Source: Flavobacteriaceae bacterium PRS1
GTDB taxonomy: Bacteria; Bacteroidota; Bacteroidia; Flavobacteriales; Flavobacteriaceae
NCBI GenBank assembly: GCA_003709165.1
Contig: RDRZ01000014.1
Location: 1-56,325, forward strand
DNA: 56,325 bases
Direction of reading: 5' to 3'
A program made the translations under genes and the position numbers. Within the stretch, counting starts at the first letter, position 1, and the number at the start of each line of letters is the position of its first letter. Shown piece by piece: positions 16,807 through 26,069 of this stretch. The notes beneath the pieces are model-generated. The model ran no database searches. It was not told the origin of the DNA and was given only the letters and a program-made list of their open reading frames with translations.

Positions 16807-18678
16807 TTATCTTCCCATATAAACTAATAGCACCGAAATATCATTTGGTGATACTCCACTTATTCTTGAAGCTTGAGAAACTGTAGTTGGCTGAATAGTT
16901 TTTAGTTTTTCCCTGGCTTCTAAACTCATAGATTTTATTTTAGAGAAATCGTAATTTGATGGGATTTTTACATACTCAAGCCTGTTTAATTTATCAGCAT
17001 TGTTTTTTTCTTTCTCTATATATCCCGAATATTTAACCTGAATTTCTGTTTGCTCAATCACTTCTCTATCAAGATTATGTTCTTGAATATAATTTTCTAC
17101 AGCTTTAAATTTTCTAACATCATTAATACCAATATTTGGTCGTGAAAAAATTTTAAACATCTTATCCGATTGCTTTACCAAAGATGAGCCTTTAGACTCT
17201 AAAACAGGATTTGCTTCTTCTGGCTTTACGCTTGTGTCTTTAAAAAACTGAACAAACGCATCAGATTCTTTTTGTTTTTTCTCCATTCTCCTTAAACGCT
17301 TTTCACTTGCCAAGCCTAAAGCGTAGCCTTTTGGTGTCAACCTAAAATCAGCATTGTCTTGTCGTAAGAGTGTTCTGTATTCTGCTCTCGATGTAAACAT
17401 TCTATAAGGTTCTTCTGTGCCTTTTGTAATTAAATCATCAATTAAAACGCCGATGTATGCTTCATTTCTTTTAAGAATAAATGCTTCTTTTTCTTTAACT
17501 TTTAAACTTGCATTAATCCCAGCCATTAAACCTTGTGAAGCCGCTTCCTCATAACCTGTTGTTCCGTTAATTTGTCCTGCAAAATATAGCCCTTCAATTA
17601 GCTTCGTTTCTAAAGTATATTTTAATTGTGTAGGCGGAAAATAATCGTATTCAATAGCATAGCCAGGTCTAAAAAATTTAACGTTTTCAAAACCAACTAC
17701 AGATCGCAATGCTTTAAACTGAACATCTTCCGGCAACGAGGTTGAAAAGCCATTTACATAAACCTCAACAGTATTCCAGCCTTCTGGTTCAACAAAAAGT
17801 TGATGGCGTTCTTTATCGGCAAAACGGTTAATTTTATCTTCAATTGAAGGACAATATCTCGGTCCTACACTTTTTATTCTTCCATTAAACATTGGCGAAC
17901 GTTCAAAACCTTCACGAAGCAAATCGTGAACCTTTGGACTTGTATAGGTCATATGGCAAGAACGTTGATGTTCTAATGGTTTTGTAATATCTAAATATGA
18001 GAATTTTTCCGGGTTTTCATCACCAGGTTGTTCAATCATTTTAGAAAAATCCAACGATCGTCCATCAACTCTTGGTGGCGTTCCTGTTTTCATTCTGCCA
18101 GATTCAAAGCCTAAATCTTCAAGCTGTTCCGTAATTCCTGATGAAGCACGTTCTCCTGCACGTCCACCACCAAAGTTTTTATCACCAATATGAATAAGAC
18201 CATTTAAAAAGGTTCCGTTGGTAAGAACTACCGTTTTTGCTTTTACTTCTAATCCGAGAGATGTTTTCACACCTATTACTTTATGATTCTTAACTATTAA
18301 ACCCGAAACCATTTCCTGATAAAAGTCAAGATTTTTGGTTTTTTCTAACATTAATCTCCAATCTTCAGCAAAACGCATCCTGTCGCTTTGCACTCTCGGG
18401 CTCCACATTGCAGGTCCTTTCGATTTGTTAAGCATTTTAAACTGAATAGCAGATGTATCGCTAACTATTCCGCTATAACCACCAAGTGCATCAATTTCTC
18501 GTACAATTTGCCCTTTTGCAATTCCTCCCATTGCTGGATTGCAAGACATTTGCGCAATGGTTTGCAAGTTCATGGTTATGAGCAAGGTTTTACTTCCCAT
18601 ATTTGCAGCAGCAGCAGCAGCCTCGCTTCCTGCGTGACCCGCACCAACAACTATTACATCATAAACTTCGTTAAACAT
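16807..18678 (-). CDS. mnmG: tRNA uridine-5-carboxymethylaminomethyl modification enzyme MnmG (GidA)
   Basis: MnmG binds FAD and with MnmE makes the cmnm5 modification at U34 of tRNAs. The FAD-binding motif GAGHAGSEAAAAA is at residues 12-24, the active-site CNPAMGGIAKG at about 46-56 and the family signature TGTPPRVDGRSLDF near 200. At 623 residues it is full length. The gene is bracketed by two parS-like sites, one in its own 5' leader. The ancestral position of gidA next to the replication origin and parAB makes that notable. A -7 element about 90 bases upstream drives it. Confidence 0.97.
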   Translation of the reverse strand: MFNEVYDVIVVGAGHAGSEAAAAAANMGSKTLLITMNLQTIAQMSCNPAMGGIAKGQIVREIDALGGYSGIVSDTSAIQFKMLNKSKGPAMWSPRVQSDRMRFAEDWRLMLEKTKNLDFYQEMVSGLIVKNHKVIGVKTSLGLEVKAKTVVLTNGTFLNGLIHIGDKNFGGGRAGERASSGITEQLEDLGFESGRMKTGTPPRVDGRSLDFSKMIEQPGDENPEKFSYLDITKPLEHQRSCHMTYTSPKVHDLLREGFERSPMFNGRIKSVGPRYCPSIEDKINRFADKERHQLFVEPEGWNTVEVYVNGFSTSLPEDVQFKALRSVVGFENVKFFRPGYAIEYDYFPPTQLKYTLETKLIEGLYFAGQINGTTGYEEAASQGLMAGINASLKVKEKEAFILKRNEAYIGVLIDDLITKGTEEPYRMFTSRAEYRTLLRQDNADFRLTPKGYALGLASEKRLRRMEKKQKESDAFVQFFKDTSVKPEEANPVLESKGSSLVKQSDKMFKIFSRPNIGINDVRKFKAVENYIQEHNLDREVIEQTEIQVKYSGYIEKEKNNADKLNRLEYVKIPSNYDFSKIKSMSLEAREKLKTIQPTTVSQASRISGVSPNDISVLLVYMGR

Positions 18679-18696
18679 TTAGTTTCGTTTATCAAG

Positions 18697-18717
18697 ATTC
18701 CTGCCTATAATAGGAAT
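18697..18717. repeat. Palindrome in the mnmG leader, dispersed repeat family member
   Basis: ATTCCT at 18697-18702 pairs with AGGAAT at 18712-18717 around GCCTATAAT. Its left side GATTCCTGCCT is identical to the start of the element inserted in rnr at 32143, suggesting a shortened relative. Confidence 0.45.
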
Positions 18718-18723
18718 TAAAAG

Positions 18724-18739
18724 TGTTCCACGTGAAACA
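18724..18739. promoter_or_regulatory. parS-like centromere site 2
   Basis: TGTTCCACGTGAAACA fits TGTTnCACGTGnAACA at every fixed position. It is in the 5' leader of mnmG, 1,954 bases from the first site. Confidence 0.85.
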
Positions 18740-18768
18740 TTTTTAATTTACCTAAAATTTAGGATTTG

Positions 18769-18776
18769 CAAATATA
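18769..18776 (-). promoter_or_regulatory. -7 promoter element for mnmG
   Basis: TATATTTG on the minus strand predicts a transcript whose leader of about 85 bases includes parS site 2 and a palindrome, so ParB binding could affect early elongation. Confidence 0.5.
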
Positions 18777-18793
18777 CGCTGATTTACTGAATA

Positions 18794-19204
18794 TCAACCT
18801 AATTGACTAATGTAGAAATTTTCTTTGCTTATGATTGTTTTTGAGTCGGTTTTCGTTTTGTCTTTATAACCACAATAATGCAAAATACCATGAACCATTA
18901 CTCGGTTTAATTCTTCTTGAAAAGAAACATTGAAGTTTTCTGCATTTTCTTTTACTCTTTCAACCGAAATAAATATATCTCCTTGTAAGATTTTTCCTAT
19001 TGAATCATCGAAACTAATGATATCTGTTAGTGTGTTGTGATTGAGAAACTTTATATTTAATTTGAGTAAATAATCGTCATCACAAAACACATAGTTAATA
19101 TCGCCTTCCTTAAATTTTTCTGAACTGATAACACTTGAAATCCATTTAGAAATATCGGTTTCGTTTTCTAACTGAAATTTGGTTTCGTAATTAAAACTTA
19201 TCAT
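18794..19204 (-). CDS. ybeY: Endoribonuclease YbeY (16S rRNA maturation)
   Basis: YbeY is a metal-dependent RNase in 16S rRNA 3' processing and ribosome quality control. The 136-residue protein has the family start and the metal motif HGILHYCGYKD near residue 110. The classic motif has three His (H, +4, +10); here +10 is Asp, which can also bind metal and which I believe is usual in Bacteroidota. The start overlaps the end of the DUF4175 gene by 14 bases, implying co-transcription. It ends 18 bases from the mnmG promoter. Confidence 0.9.
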   Translation of the reverse strand: MISFNYETKFQLENETDISKWISSVISSEKFKEGDINYVFCDDDYLLKLNIKFLNHNTLTDIISFDDSIGKILQGDIFISVERVKENAENFNVSFQEELNRVMVHGILHYCGYKDKTKTDSKTIISKENFYISQLG

Positions 19205-22200
19205 TCTTGGTTTTAAAATAGTCTTGTACTTTCTTTTTATATGTTTGTCGTAAAGATAAGGCTTGACGATTTAATATTTCGGTAGTGTTAAAATATTGTT
19301 TTGCGGTATTTAACTGGTTGTTAGAGGTGTTATTAAATTGTTGGCTGTTGGTTTTAGACGTTCTTTTTTGGTCTTCTCCTTGCTGAAATGTTGCAGTTTC
19401 TAACTTTAATAGTTGGTGTTGTAAACTCAACATTTTTTGTAATGTTCTGTTTGTAAAACCTTTATTAAGCAAATCACGTTCTATGTTTTCCATTTGTTTT
19501 AGCAAATTATTGCCAACTCCATTTTTCCCTTCTTTAGCCAAAATATCCTGAAGTGCCTGTCTGAGCATTTGCTGCTGTTGGTAAATTCTAAATAATTCGC
19601 CATTAATTTCTTCGCTATTTCCTTCACCTTCTCCCTGTTGACTTCCTTGTTGCCTATTCCCTTCTTTTTCGTCTCCCTCTTCGCCATCTTTACCATCTTT
19701 TCCATCTTCACTTTTCTTAATTCCTTCCTCCATTTCTTTGTTCAGCTCTTCCTGACTTTTAATAATATCTGGTAATTGGCTGTCTCCACCTTGACCTTGT
19801 CCAACTCCTTGTCCACTACCTTGACCTGGATTCATTTGGATTTCTAAATTGTCAAGCATATCGCTTAAAAAACTAGCCAAGGAATTTGCAGCAGTAATAG
19901 TATAATGTTGAGCGGCTACGCCTTGATACAGCCTGTTTTCGGCTAATTGTTCTAAAGATTTGTCGATATTAAAAAACACTTCAGTAATTTCTTTATTTAT
20001 TTTTTCAGAAATCATTGGTTGCCGTAACGATAAAGCAAAAAGGCTGTCGTCAACATGCTCAAAATGCTCTCTCAAGCCTTTTTGATTGCGTAAATGTTTT
20101 GCGTATTCTTTATGGTTGATTTGAATGCTTTTAAATTGATTCATTAAATCTTCCTGATTAAACGAGAACAACACAAGGTTATCTAAAATCTGCCTTAACA
20201 TATCTATATCTTCAGCTATTTGATTACTACTGCCTGACATCATAGATTGCGCCATTTTTTGACTCATTTGCAACATTTTTAGAGCAGCCTTTTTTTGGTT
20301 TTTCTTGGCGTTGTTTTGTTCTTGTTCTTGCTGCTCTTGGTCTCCTCCTTTTTCCTGTTTCTCTAAATTATCACTTGCTTCCTGTTGTTCTTTTTTTATG
20401 TCTTCTTCCTTTTTTTTGTCATGTGGAACATCTAAAGGCTCTCTTAATTTCTGGTTTTCTTTTTGAAGTTCGTCCATTTCATTTTGAAAATCTTCAAATC
20501 TTTTGTTCAATTCGTCCTGGTTTTCTTTAGTATTATCTTCCTTGTTTTTATTAGAAAGCTCTTGTTGGTCTTTCGCTAACTCTTCAAGTTCTATTCGTAG
20601 CTTTTCGGTTTTCATCGCTACATAATATCGTTTTGTTAATTCTAATAATTGTTCTAAACTTCTTTTTTTGTTTTTGTTTTGCTTTGCGAGTTCTTCCAAT
20701 TTTTGTGTTAATTCTTCTTTTTGAATTTTTTCTGCCAACCGTTCTAACTCTTTTAGAAGTTCTTCGTCTTTCTCCAATTGATCTTGGTTATCTTCTAAAC
20801 GTTGTTTTAAATATTCTTTAAACTTATCGTTTTCATTATTTTGAAATTCTTCTAAATTATCTTTTAATTTCTTGTTGAAATTCTTCATCATATCATCCAG
20901 CTGCTGCTGACGTTTTAAAAAGTTTTTAAATTTCTTTTTATCATTAAATTTTAATTCTGATTTCTCCTTTTGAGTTTTCGATAACTCTTTAAGTACTTTT
21001 TCTTGTTCTGAAAATTTTTCTAAAGATTTACTTAAATCTTCAATTGTTTCGCTTTGTTCTTTTAACAATTTTTGTTCTTTTTCGTCTTGCGTTAATTTTC
21101 TATAACTAAACACAATGCTTTTGGTGCTCTTATAATTATGCAACGCGTCATTATCAAAAATCTCAAAATATAAATCGTAACTGACGCCTTCGGTTAAGTT
21201 AAATTGATTAGGGAAAGTGCTAACAAACTCATCGAAATTAGATGTTGAAACGGGAATTATTTCTTTCTTTTTTCCTGAATCATTTTCTGAAGGATAATAA
21301 ACCATCTGCAACTTACTTAATCCATAATCATCACTTACCTGTCCATAAAAATAAAGCGTTTGTTTATCTATAGAATCTAATTCCATTTGAAGTTTCATTT
21401 CCGGATATTCATCTTTTACAACATCGATTGAAAACACCAAACTCTCGTAGTCTTTAAAATTTACATTGCTTGTGTTAAGGCTGTAATTTAAGGTGGTATT
21501 AATCCGTTTTGAAGTCTGAAAACTGTCTTTTTTATCAGAAGAAAAAACGATAGTATCTTTGGCGTATAGATTAACAATGTCTGTAGATTTTGTTTTGATT
21601 TTCCAAGTTACTTTTGTGCCTTCTGGCACTGTGGCGTTTACTGTGCTTTTTAGAGTTTCATCTTTTTTTTTGGTGTGTGAAGGATAATCTAAAAACATAT
21701 CGAAACTTAATAAAGTTGGCACCTCTACTACTTCAATAGTATACGATTTTGAAGTAACATTATTCGCAAACAGATAGAAACTGATATTGGTTTTGAGTTG
21801 TCGAAAAACGTATTGAAACTCGCCAGGTCTGTGCTGTTTTAAATAATACGTTTCGTTATTATAAGTAATTTGAGCGTTGTCGGGAATGGTATTCCCTTCG
21901 GTAGTTATTATAAGTTTAAAATCTTTGTTTTCAATGGCTTTTAAATTCTCATTAATAACATAAAACTGAAAAGGCTCAGGCGGTTCGTAAGCTATTTGAT
22001 AATTTACCACACGCTCATAACTATCGCTAAACCAATTAAAATGTCCTGTAATTGAAGACATTAATAAAACACCTACTGGGATTGCTGCGTATTTTAAATA
22101 TCTAACATTATTATTAAAGTTAATCGCCAACTTAAATGGAATTGGTTGAAGTTCTGCTGACTTTTGATCGATGCTTGCTAATAATAATTCGGAGTTTGTC

Positions 22201-22574
22201 TTGTCTTTATGAAGCTGAAGCACATTAAGGAGCTTATCGCTTACTTCCTGAAAATGATTGCCAATAATTATTGAAGCATCTTCATGATTGATTCCTTTTT
22301 GAAGTTTAAACAATTTAGATAGCGGAAAGGCTATAAATCTAAAAAAGAGTGCTAATTCTACAACAATAAAAAGCCAAAATAAAACGGTTCTTGCCGCTGG
22401 ATTGAGCCATAATGCAAATTCAATTAAAAGTGTTGCCAAAAAATATAATAATCCAATAGCAAAAAAAAGGATAACGCCTTTAATGAGTTCATTGGTATAG
22501 AATTTTCTAATGAATTGCTCTAATTTGACTTGTATGGTTTTAAAATTACTCAACTCTGTATTATATTTTGGCAC
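19191..22574 (-). CDS. DUF4175 family membrane protein with long coiled coils
   Basis: I recognise this 1,127-residue protein as DUF4175, a large family of unknown function in Bacteroidota and alphaproteobacteria. Three membrane segments lie in the first 180 residues (about 35-55, 63-85, 160-178). A beta-rich region up to about 500 follows, then long Glu/Lys/Gln-rich coiled coils (about 510-760), a Gln/Gly-rich low-complexity part near 945-1020 and a helical tail. The start codon is GTG at 22574, with no ATG nearby that keeps the full N-terminal membrane segment. It overlaps ybeY by 14 bases. The layout suggests an envelope-spanning scaffold, which is inference. Confidence 0.85.
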   Translation of the reverse strand: MPKYNTELSNFKTIQVKLEQFIRKFYTNELIKGVILFFAIGLLYFLATLLIEFALWLNPAARTVLFWLFIVVELALFFRFIAFPLSKLFKLQKGINHEDASIIIGNHFQEVSDKLLNVLQLHKDKTNSELLLASIDQKSAELQPIPFKLAINFNNNVRYLKYAAIPVGVLLMSSITGHFNWFSDSYERVVNYQIAYEPPEPFQFYVINENLKAIENKDFKLIITTEGNTIPDNAQITYNNETYYLKQHRPGEFQYVFRQLKTNISFYLFANNVTSKSYTIEVVEVPTLLSFDMFLDYPSHTKKKDETLKSTVNATVPEGTKVTWKIKTKSTDIVNLYAKDTIVFSSDKKDSFQTSKRINTTLNYSLNTSNVNFKDYESLVFSIDVVKDEYPEMKLQMELDSIDKQTLYFYGQVSDDYGLSKLQMVYYPSENDSGKKKEIIPVSTSNFDEFVSTFPNQFNLTEGVSYDLYFEIFDNDALHNYKSTKSIVFSYRKLTQDEKEQKLLKEQSETIEDLSKSLEKFSEQEKVLKELSKTQKEKSELKFNDKKKFKNFLKRQQQLDDMMKNFNKKLKDNLEEFQNNENDKFKEYLKQRLEDNQDQLEKDEELLKELERLAEKIQKEELTQKLEELAKQNKNKKRSLEQLLELTKRYYVAMKTEKLRIELEELAKDQQELSNKNKEDNTKENQDELNKRFEDFQNEMDELQKENQKLREPLDVPHDKKKEEDIKKEQQEASDNLEKQEKGGDQEQQEQEQNNAKKNQKKAALKMLQMSQKMAQSMMSGSSNQIAEDIDMLRQILDNLVLFSFNQEDLMNQFKSIQINHKEYAKHLRNQKGLREHFEHVDDSLFALSLRQPMISEKINKEITEVFFNIDKSLEQLAENRLYQGVAAQHYTITAANSLASFLSDMLDNLEIQMNPGQGSGQGVGQGQGGDSQLPDIIKSQEELNKEMEEGIKKSEDGKDGKDGEEGDEKEGNRQQGSQQGEGEGNSEEINGELFRIYQQQQMLRQALQDILAKEGKNGVGNNLLKQMENIERDLLNKGFTNRTLQKMLSLQHQLLKLETATFQQGEDQKRTSKTNSQQFNNTSNNQLNTAKQYFNTTEILNRQALSLRQTYKKKVQDYFKTKNDKF

Positions 22575-22613
22575 AACATACTAATTTACAATTTTATTTT
22601 AATCATAAATCAC

Positions 22614-22641
22614 TAACTTTGGAAAGATTCTGTTAATTTTG
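22614..22641 (+). promoter_or_regulatory. Two -7 promoter elements for the alkane monooxygenase-like gene
   Basis: TAACTTTG (22614-22621) and TAATTTTG (22634-22641) both fit TAnnTTTG. Either would give a leader of 70-90 bases before the ATG at 22717. Confidence 0.5.
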
Positions 22642-22716
22642 GGGATAATCTTTAAATTTAGATATTTATGATTATTAGGATTCTATTTTGATAGGAATGA
22701 AAAAAACGGTTTTTCA

Positions 22717-23760
22717 ATGAAAGATTTAAAATATCTCGCAGCATTAACAATACCGATTTCTGCTATAATCAGTATCTATTTTAAAGGATATTGGTCGTTT
22801 TTTACACCACTTTATGCTTTTGGAATAATTCCGATATTAGAAATATTACTATCAAAAAACGCTTCAAACTATTTAGAAGAAGAACTCGAAAATAAAAAAG
22901 CAAACCCTCTTTTTGATTGGATGTTGTATTTAAATCTTCCTATGGTTTTCGGTATATTGTTTTGGGCTTTGATGGTTGTAAGTTCACAAAGTCTGGAAAA
23001 TTTTGAAATTATTGGTCTTGTGCTTTCAGTAGGAATTGTTTTAGGTGTAAATGGTATTAATGTTGCCCACGAATTAGGTCATAGATTAGCAAGTAAAGAG
23101 CGTTTTCTTGGCAAATTACTATTACTTCCATCATTGTATATGCACTTTTTTATAGAACATAATTTTGGTCATCACTTATATGCTGCTACAAAAGAAGATC
23201 CTGCAACAGCCAGATACAATCAAAGCGTGTATTCGTTTTGGGTCACTTCGGTTTTTAGACAATATATTAGCGCGTGGAAAATTCAAAAGAACCTTCTTAA
23301 AAACAATAATAAAAATTTCCTTTCAATTAAAAACGATATGTTTTGGTATGTTATATTTCAAATAGCATATTTAGTTTTAATTTTCTTTTTGTTTGGAAAA
23401 ATTGGATTGTTTTTTAGTTTAAGTGTTGCTATTACAGCATTCTTACTATTAGAAACTGTTAATTATATTGAACATTATGGCTTATTGCGTGTAAAAACCG
23501 AGTCGGGACGATATGAGCGTATAAAAGAAATACATTCGTGGAATTCTAACCATGTTGTTGGCAGAATTGTATTGTACGAATTAACACGACATAGCGATCA
23601 TCATTACAAATCATCAAAAAAATATCAGCTTTTAGAATGCTATGACGAAAGCCCGGAAATGCCCTTTGGTTATCCAACTTCGATGGTTATTTCGTTTTTA
23701 CCACCTTTATGGTTTAGTATCATGAATAAACGAATTCCGAGAGAAATGATTGCTAATTAG
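22717..23760 (+). CDS. alkB: Alkane 1-monooxygenase (AlkB-like) membrane hydroxylase
   Basis: This integral membrane di-iron hydroxylase family oxidises terminal carbons of alkanes or fatty chains. The diagnostic His boxes are present in order: HELGH at residues 118-122, EHNFGHH at 147-153, NYIEHYGLL near 248 and RHSDHHY at 291-297. At least five hydrophobic segments are seen. At 347 residues it is close to the flavobacterial AlkB-like group. No rubredoxin or rubredoxin reductase is adjacent, so the electron donor must be elsewhere. The true substrate may be a lipid rather than free alkane. Confidence 0.88.
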   Translation: MKDLKYLAALTIPISAIISIYFKGYWSFFTPLYAFGIIPILEILLSKNASNYLEEELENKKANPLFDWMLYLNLPMVFGILFWALMVVSSQSLENFEIIGLVLSVGIVLGVNGINVAHELGHRLASKERFLGKLLLLPSLYMHFFIEHNFGHHLYAATKEDPATARYNQSVYSFWVTSVFRQYISAWKIQKNLLKNNNKNFLSIKNDMFWYVIFQIAYLVLIFFLFGKIGLFFSLSVAITAFLLLETVNYIEHYGLLRVKTESGRYERIKEIHSWNSNHVVGRIVLYELTRHSDHHYKSSKKYQLLECYDESPEMPFGYPTSMVISFLPPLWFSIMNKRIPREMIAN

Positions 23761-23800
23761 TCTTTATTCCGTTTTCTTTGCTCATTTATCTTCTCTATTC

Positions 23801-23808
23801 TATCTTTG
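23801..23808 (+). promoter_or_regulatory. Promoter for gltX
   Basis: TATCTTTG fits the -7 element, and a TTTG at 23777-23780 sits 20 bases upstream as the expected -33 element. The ATG at 23827 follows after 18 bases. Confidence 0.65.
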
Positions 23809-23826
23809 CTTTTATTAATAACAACT

Positions 23827-25314
23827 ATGAATAAAAACGTTCGTGTGCGTTTTGCGCCTAGTCCAACAGGACCACTACATATTGGAGGTCTTCGCACAGC
23901 TTTGTTTAACTATTTGTTTGCCAAAAAACATAACGGAACTTTTATTTTAAGAATAGAAGATACTGACCAAAGTCGCTTTGTTGAAGGCGCTGAACAGTAT
24001 ATTATAGACACTTTAAATTGGTGTAATATTCCTTTTAACGAAGGTCCTTACAGACAAAGTGAACGCAAACATATATACAAACAATATGCCGAACAACTAA
24101 TTGATTCAGGAAACGCTTATTATGCGTTTGATACAACTGAGGAATTGGATTTCCACAGAAAGGATCACGAAGCTAAAGGAAAAACTTTTATTTATAATTG
24201 GCATAATAGGCTGAAGCTTAAAAATTCTATTTCTATTTCAGAAGAAGAAGTAAAAACGAAGCTAAACTCTGGCGTTGATTATGTTCTCCGATTTAAATCA
24301 CCACAAGACGAAACGCTTCGTTTAAAAGACATTATTCGAGGTGATATCACTATTGATACTAATATTCTTGATGATAAAGTTTTATTTAAAAGTGACGGCA
24401 TGCCAACTTATCATCTCGCGAATATTGTGGACGATCATTTAATGGAAATCTCGCACGTTATTCGTGGCGAAGAATGGTTGCCTTCTTTAGCGCTTCATCA
24501 ACTTTTATATAATGCTTTTGGATGGAAAGCTCCCGAATTTGCACATTTACCATTAATAATGAAACCGACCGGAAAAGGTAAATTAAGCAAACGTGATGGT
24601 GACAAACTTGGTTTCCCTGTGTTTCCGTTAGAATGGAAAGACCCAAAAACGGGAGAGGTTTCTAAAGGCTACAAACAAGAAGGTTATTTTCCTGAAGCTG
24701 TATTAAATTTTTTAGCTTTTCTGGGTTGGAATCCGGGAACAGAACAGGAAATTTTTAGTCTTGAAGAGCTTATTGCAGATTTCGACTTAAAACGTGTGCA
24801 TAATGCCGGAGCGCGTTTTGATCCTAATAAAACAAAATGGTATAATCATCATTATATGCAAAAACAAAATAATGATGATTTAGCCAAACAATTTAAAGCT
24901 CAACAATTTCAACTTTCAACAATTGATCTCGATTATGTATCGATGGTTGTTGGATTGATAAAAGAAAGAGCCGCTTTTGTAAATGAGTTTTGGGATTTAA
25001 GCCATTTCTTTTTTGTTGCACCAAATAGTTATGACGAAAAAGCATCGAAAAAAGCATTTAAAGACGGAACAAAAGAATTGATGCTTGAATTGGTTTCTGT
25101 AATTAATTCTATTAAAGATTTTAAAGTAGAAACGCTTCAAACAAAAATTAAAGGCTGGATAACTTCAAGCGAAATAGGTTTTGGAAAAGTTATGATGCCT
25201 TTGCGATTGGCTTTGGTTGGGAGTTTAAAAGGTCCTGATGTGTTTAATATAATGTTTGTAATTGGAAAAATCGAAACTATTAAGCGTATTGAAAGAGCAA
25301 TAGCTTCAATCTAA
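23827..25314 (+). CDS. gltX: Glutamyl-tRNA synthetase
   Basis: This class I synthetase charges tRNA-Glu. From the ATG at 23827 it is 495 residues. The HIGH-type motif PSPTGPLHIGG lies at about residues 11-21 and the KMSKS-type motif KLSKRDGDKLG near 255. An in-frame TTG at 23806 lies inside the promoter and is rejected. Its last codon overlaps the last four bases of the convergent beta-barrel pseudogene (CTAA at 25311-25314). Glutaminyl-tRNA synthetase is also in the window, so GltX is probably the discriminating type. Confidence 0.96.
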   Translation: MNKNVRVRFAPSPTGPLHIGGLRTALFNYLFAKKHNGTFILRIEDTDQSRFVEGAEQYIIDTLNWCNIPFNEGPYRQSERKHIYKQYAEQLIDSGNAYYAFDTTEELDFHRKDHEAKGKTFIYNWHNRLKLKNSISISEEEVKTKLNSGVDYVLRFKSPQDETLRLKDIIRGDITIDTNILDDKVLFKSDGMPTYHLANIVDDHLMEISHVIRGEEWLPSLALHQLLYNAFGWKAPEFAHLPLIMKPTGKGKLSKRDGDKLGFPVFPLEWKDPKTGEVSKGYKQEGYFPEAVLNFLAFLGWNPGTEQEIFSLEELIADFDLKRVHNAGARFDPNKTKWYNHHYMQKQNNDDLAKQFKAQQFQLSTIDLDYVSMVVGLIKERAAFVNEFWDLSHFFFVAPNSYDEKASKKAFKDGTKELMLELVSVINSIKDFKVETLQTKIKGWITSSEIGFGKVMMPLRLALVGSLKGPDVFNIMFVIGKIETIKRIERAIASI

Positions 25315-25994
25315 AAACTAACCATCGCAGTAAAAACAAACATAGATTGATTTCCTTTAAATGCTTCTGTGTTATTTCCTACATTAAGATTTTTATCGTT
25401 TAGCTTATCCAAAATATTTAAAACCCCGTAAATGTATTGCGCCATAATTTTGTATGCTCCTATTCCGGCAGAGGCTCCAATCATTCCGTTTACATTAAAC
25501 TGCGATATGTTTTCAATTTCCTTTGCAGTTAATGAATCGTAGCCATTAATATAATAACCCTCTTATGAATTGTCTTTCAATTCAAGTTTTCCATTATATT
25601 GAATTTACTGACCAATATCAATAGTCAGGTTGTCTCCAAATATTTTTTTGTGATAGGTAAATCCTAATTGAACGACCTTTAATTTATATTCAAGCATTTC
25701 ATTTCCCGCTACATAATCTGTCATTCGTCCGGAAATTTCCAAATTATTTTCTGACAATTGCATTCCATAACTTACAGTATATCCTTTATGAGGAAGGTCT
25801 AAGGTTGCAGATAAACCACCAACAAAACCTAGTCCCTGTTTGGTAATAAAATTATCGGTTTTGATGTCGTATTGTATAATTCCGATTATAATACCAAAAC
25901 CATTATTGATGGCATAAGTTTTGTGTTGTGAATACGTAGTTGTAACAAAACCTATAGTAAGTGCTACTAATAATATATAGTGCTTAAATTTCAT
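25311..25994 (-). pseudogene. Outer-membrane beta-barrel protein, interrupted by two TAA stops
   Basis: A single 227-codon frame starts with a signal peptide (MKFKHYILLVALTIGFVTTTYSQ would be cut after Ser or Gln) and ends in Phe (VFTAMVSF), as outer-membrane barrels do. It is interrupted by TAA at 25605-25607 (context DIGQ-stop-IQYN) and TAA at 25563-25565 (DNS-stop-EGYY). All residues between and after the stops stay in the same frame and look protein-like, with no indel. The alternating polar/hydrophobic pattern with many Gly and Tyr fits a small barrel; I cannot name a family. Its promoter still looks intact. Confidence 0.75.
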
Positions 25995-26016
25995 GATTCT
26001 TTTAATGATATTGACG

Positions 26017-26024
26017 CAAATATA
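26017..26024 (-). promoter_or_regulatory. -7 promoter element of the beta-barrel pseudogene
   Basis: TATATTTG on the minus strand, 23 bases before the ATG at 25994, is a perfect match. Its survival fits recent inactivation of the gene. Confidence 0.5.
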
Positions 26025-26069
26025 ACTTAAATTAGTGTTTAATTATTTTAACCATTTAAAAAATATCTT

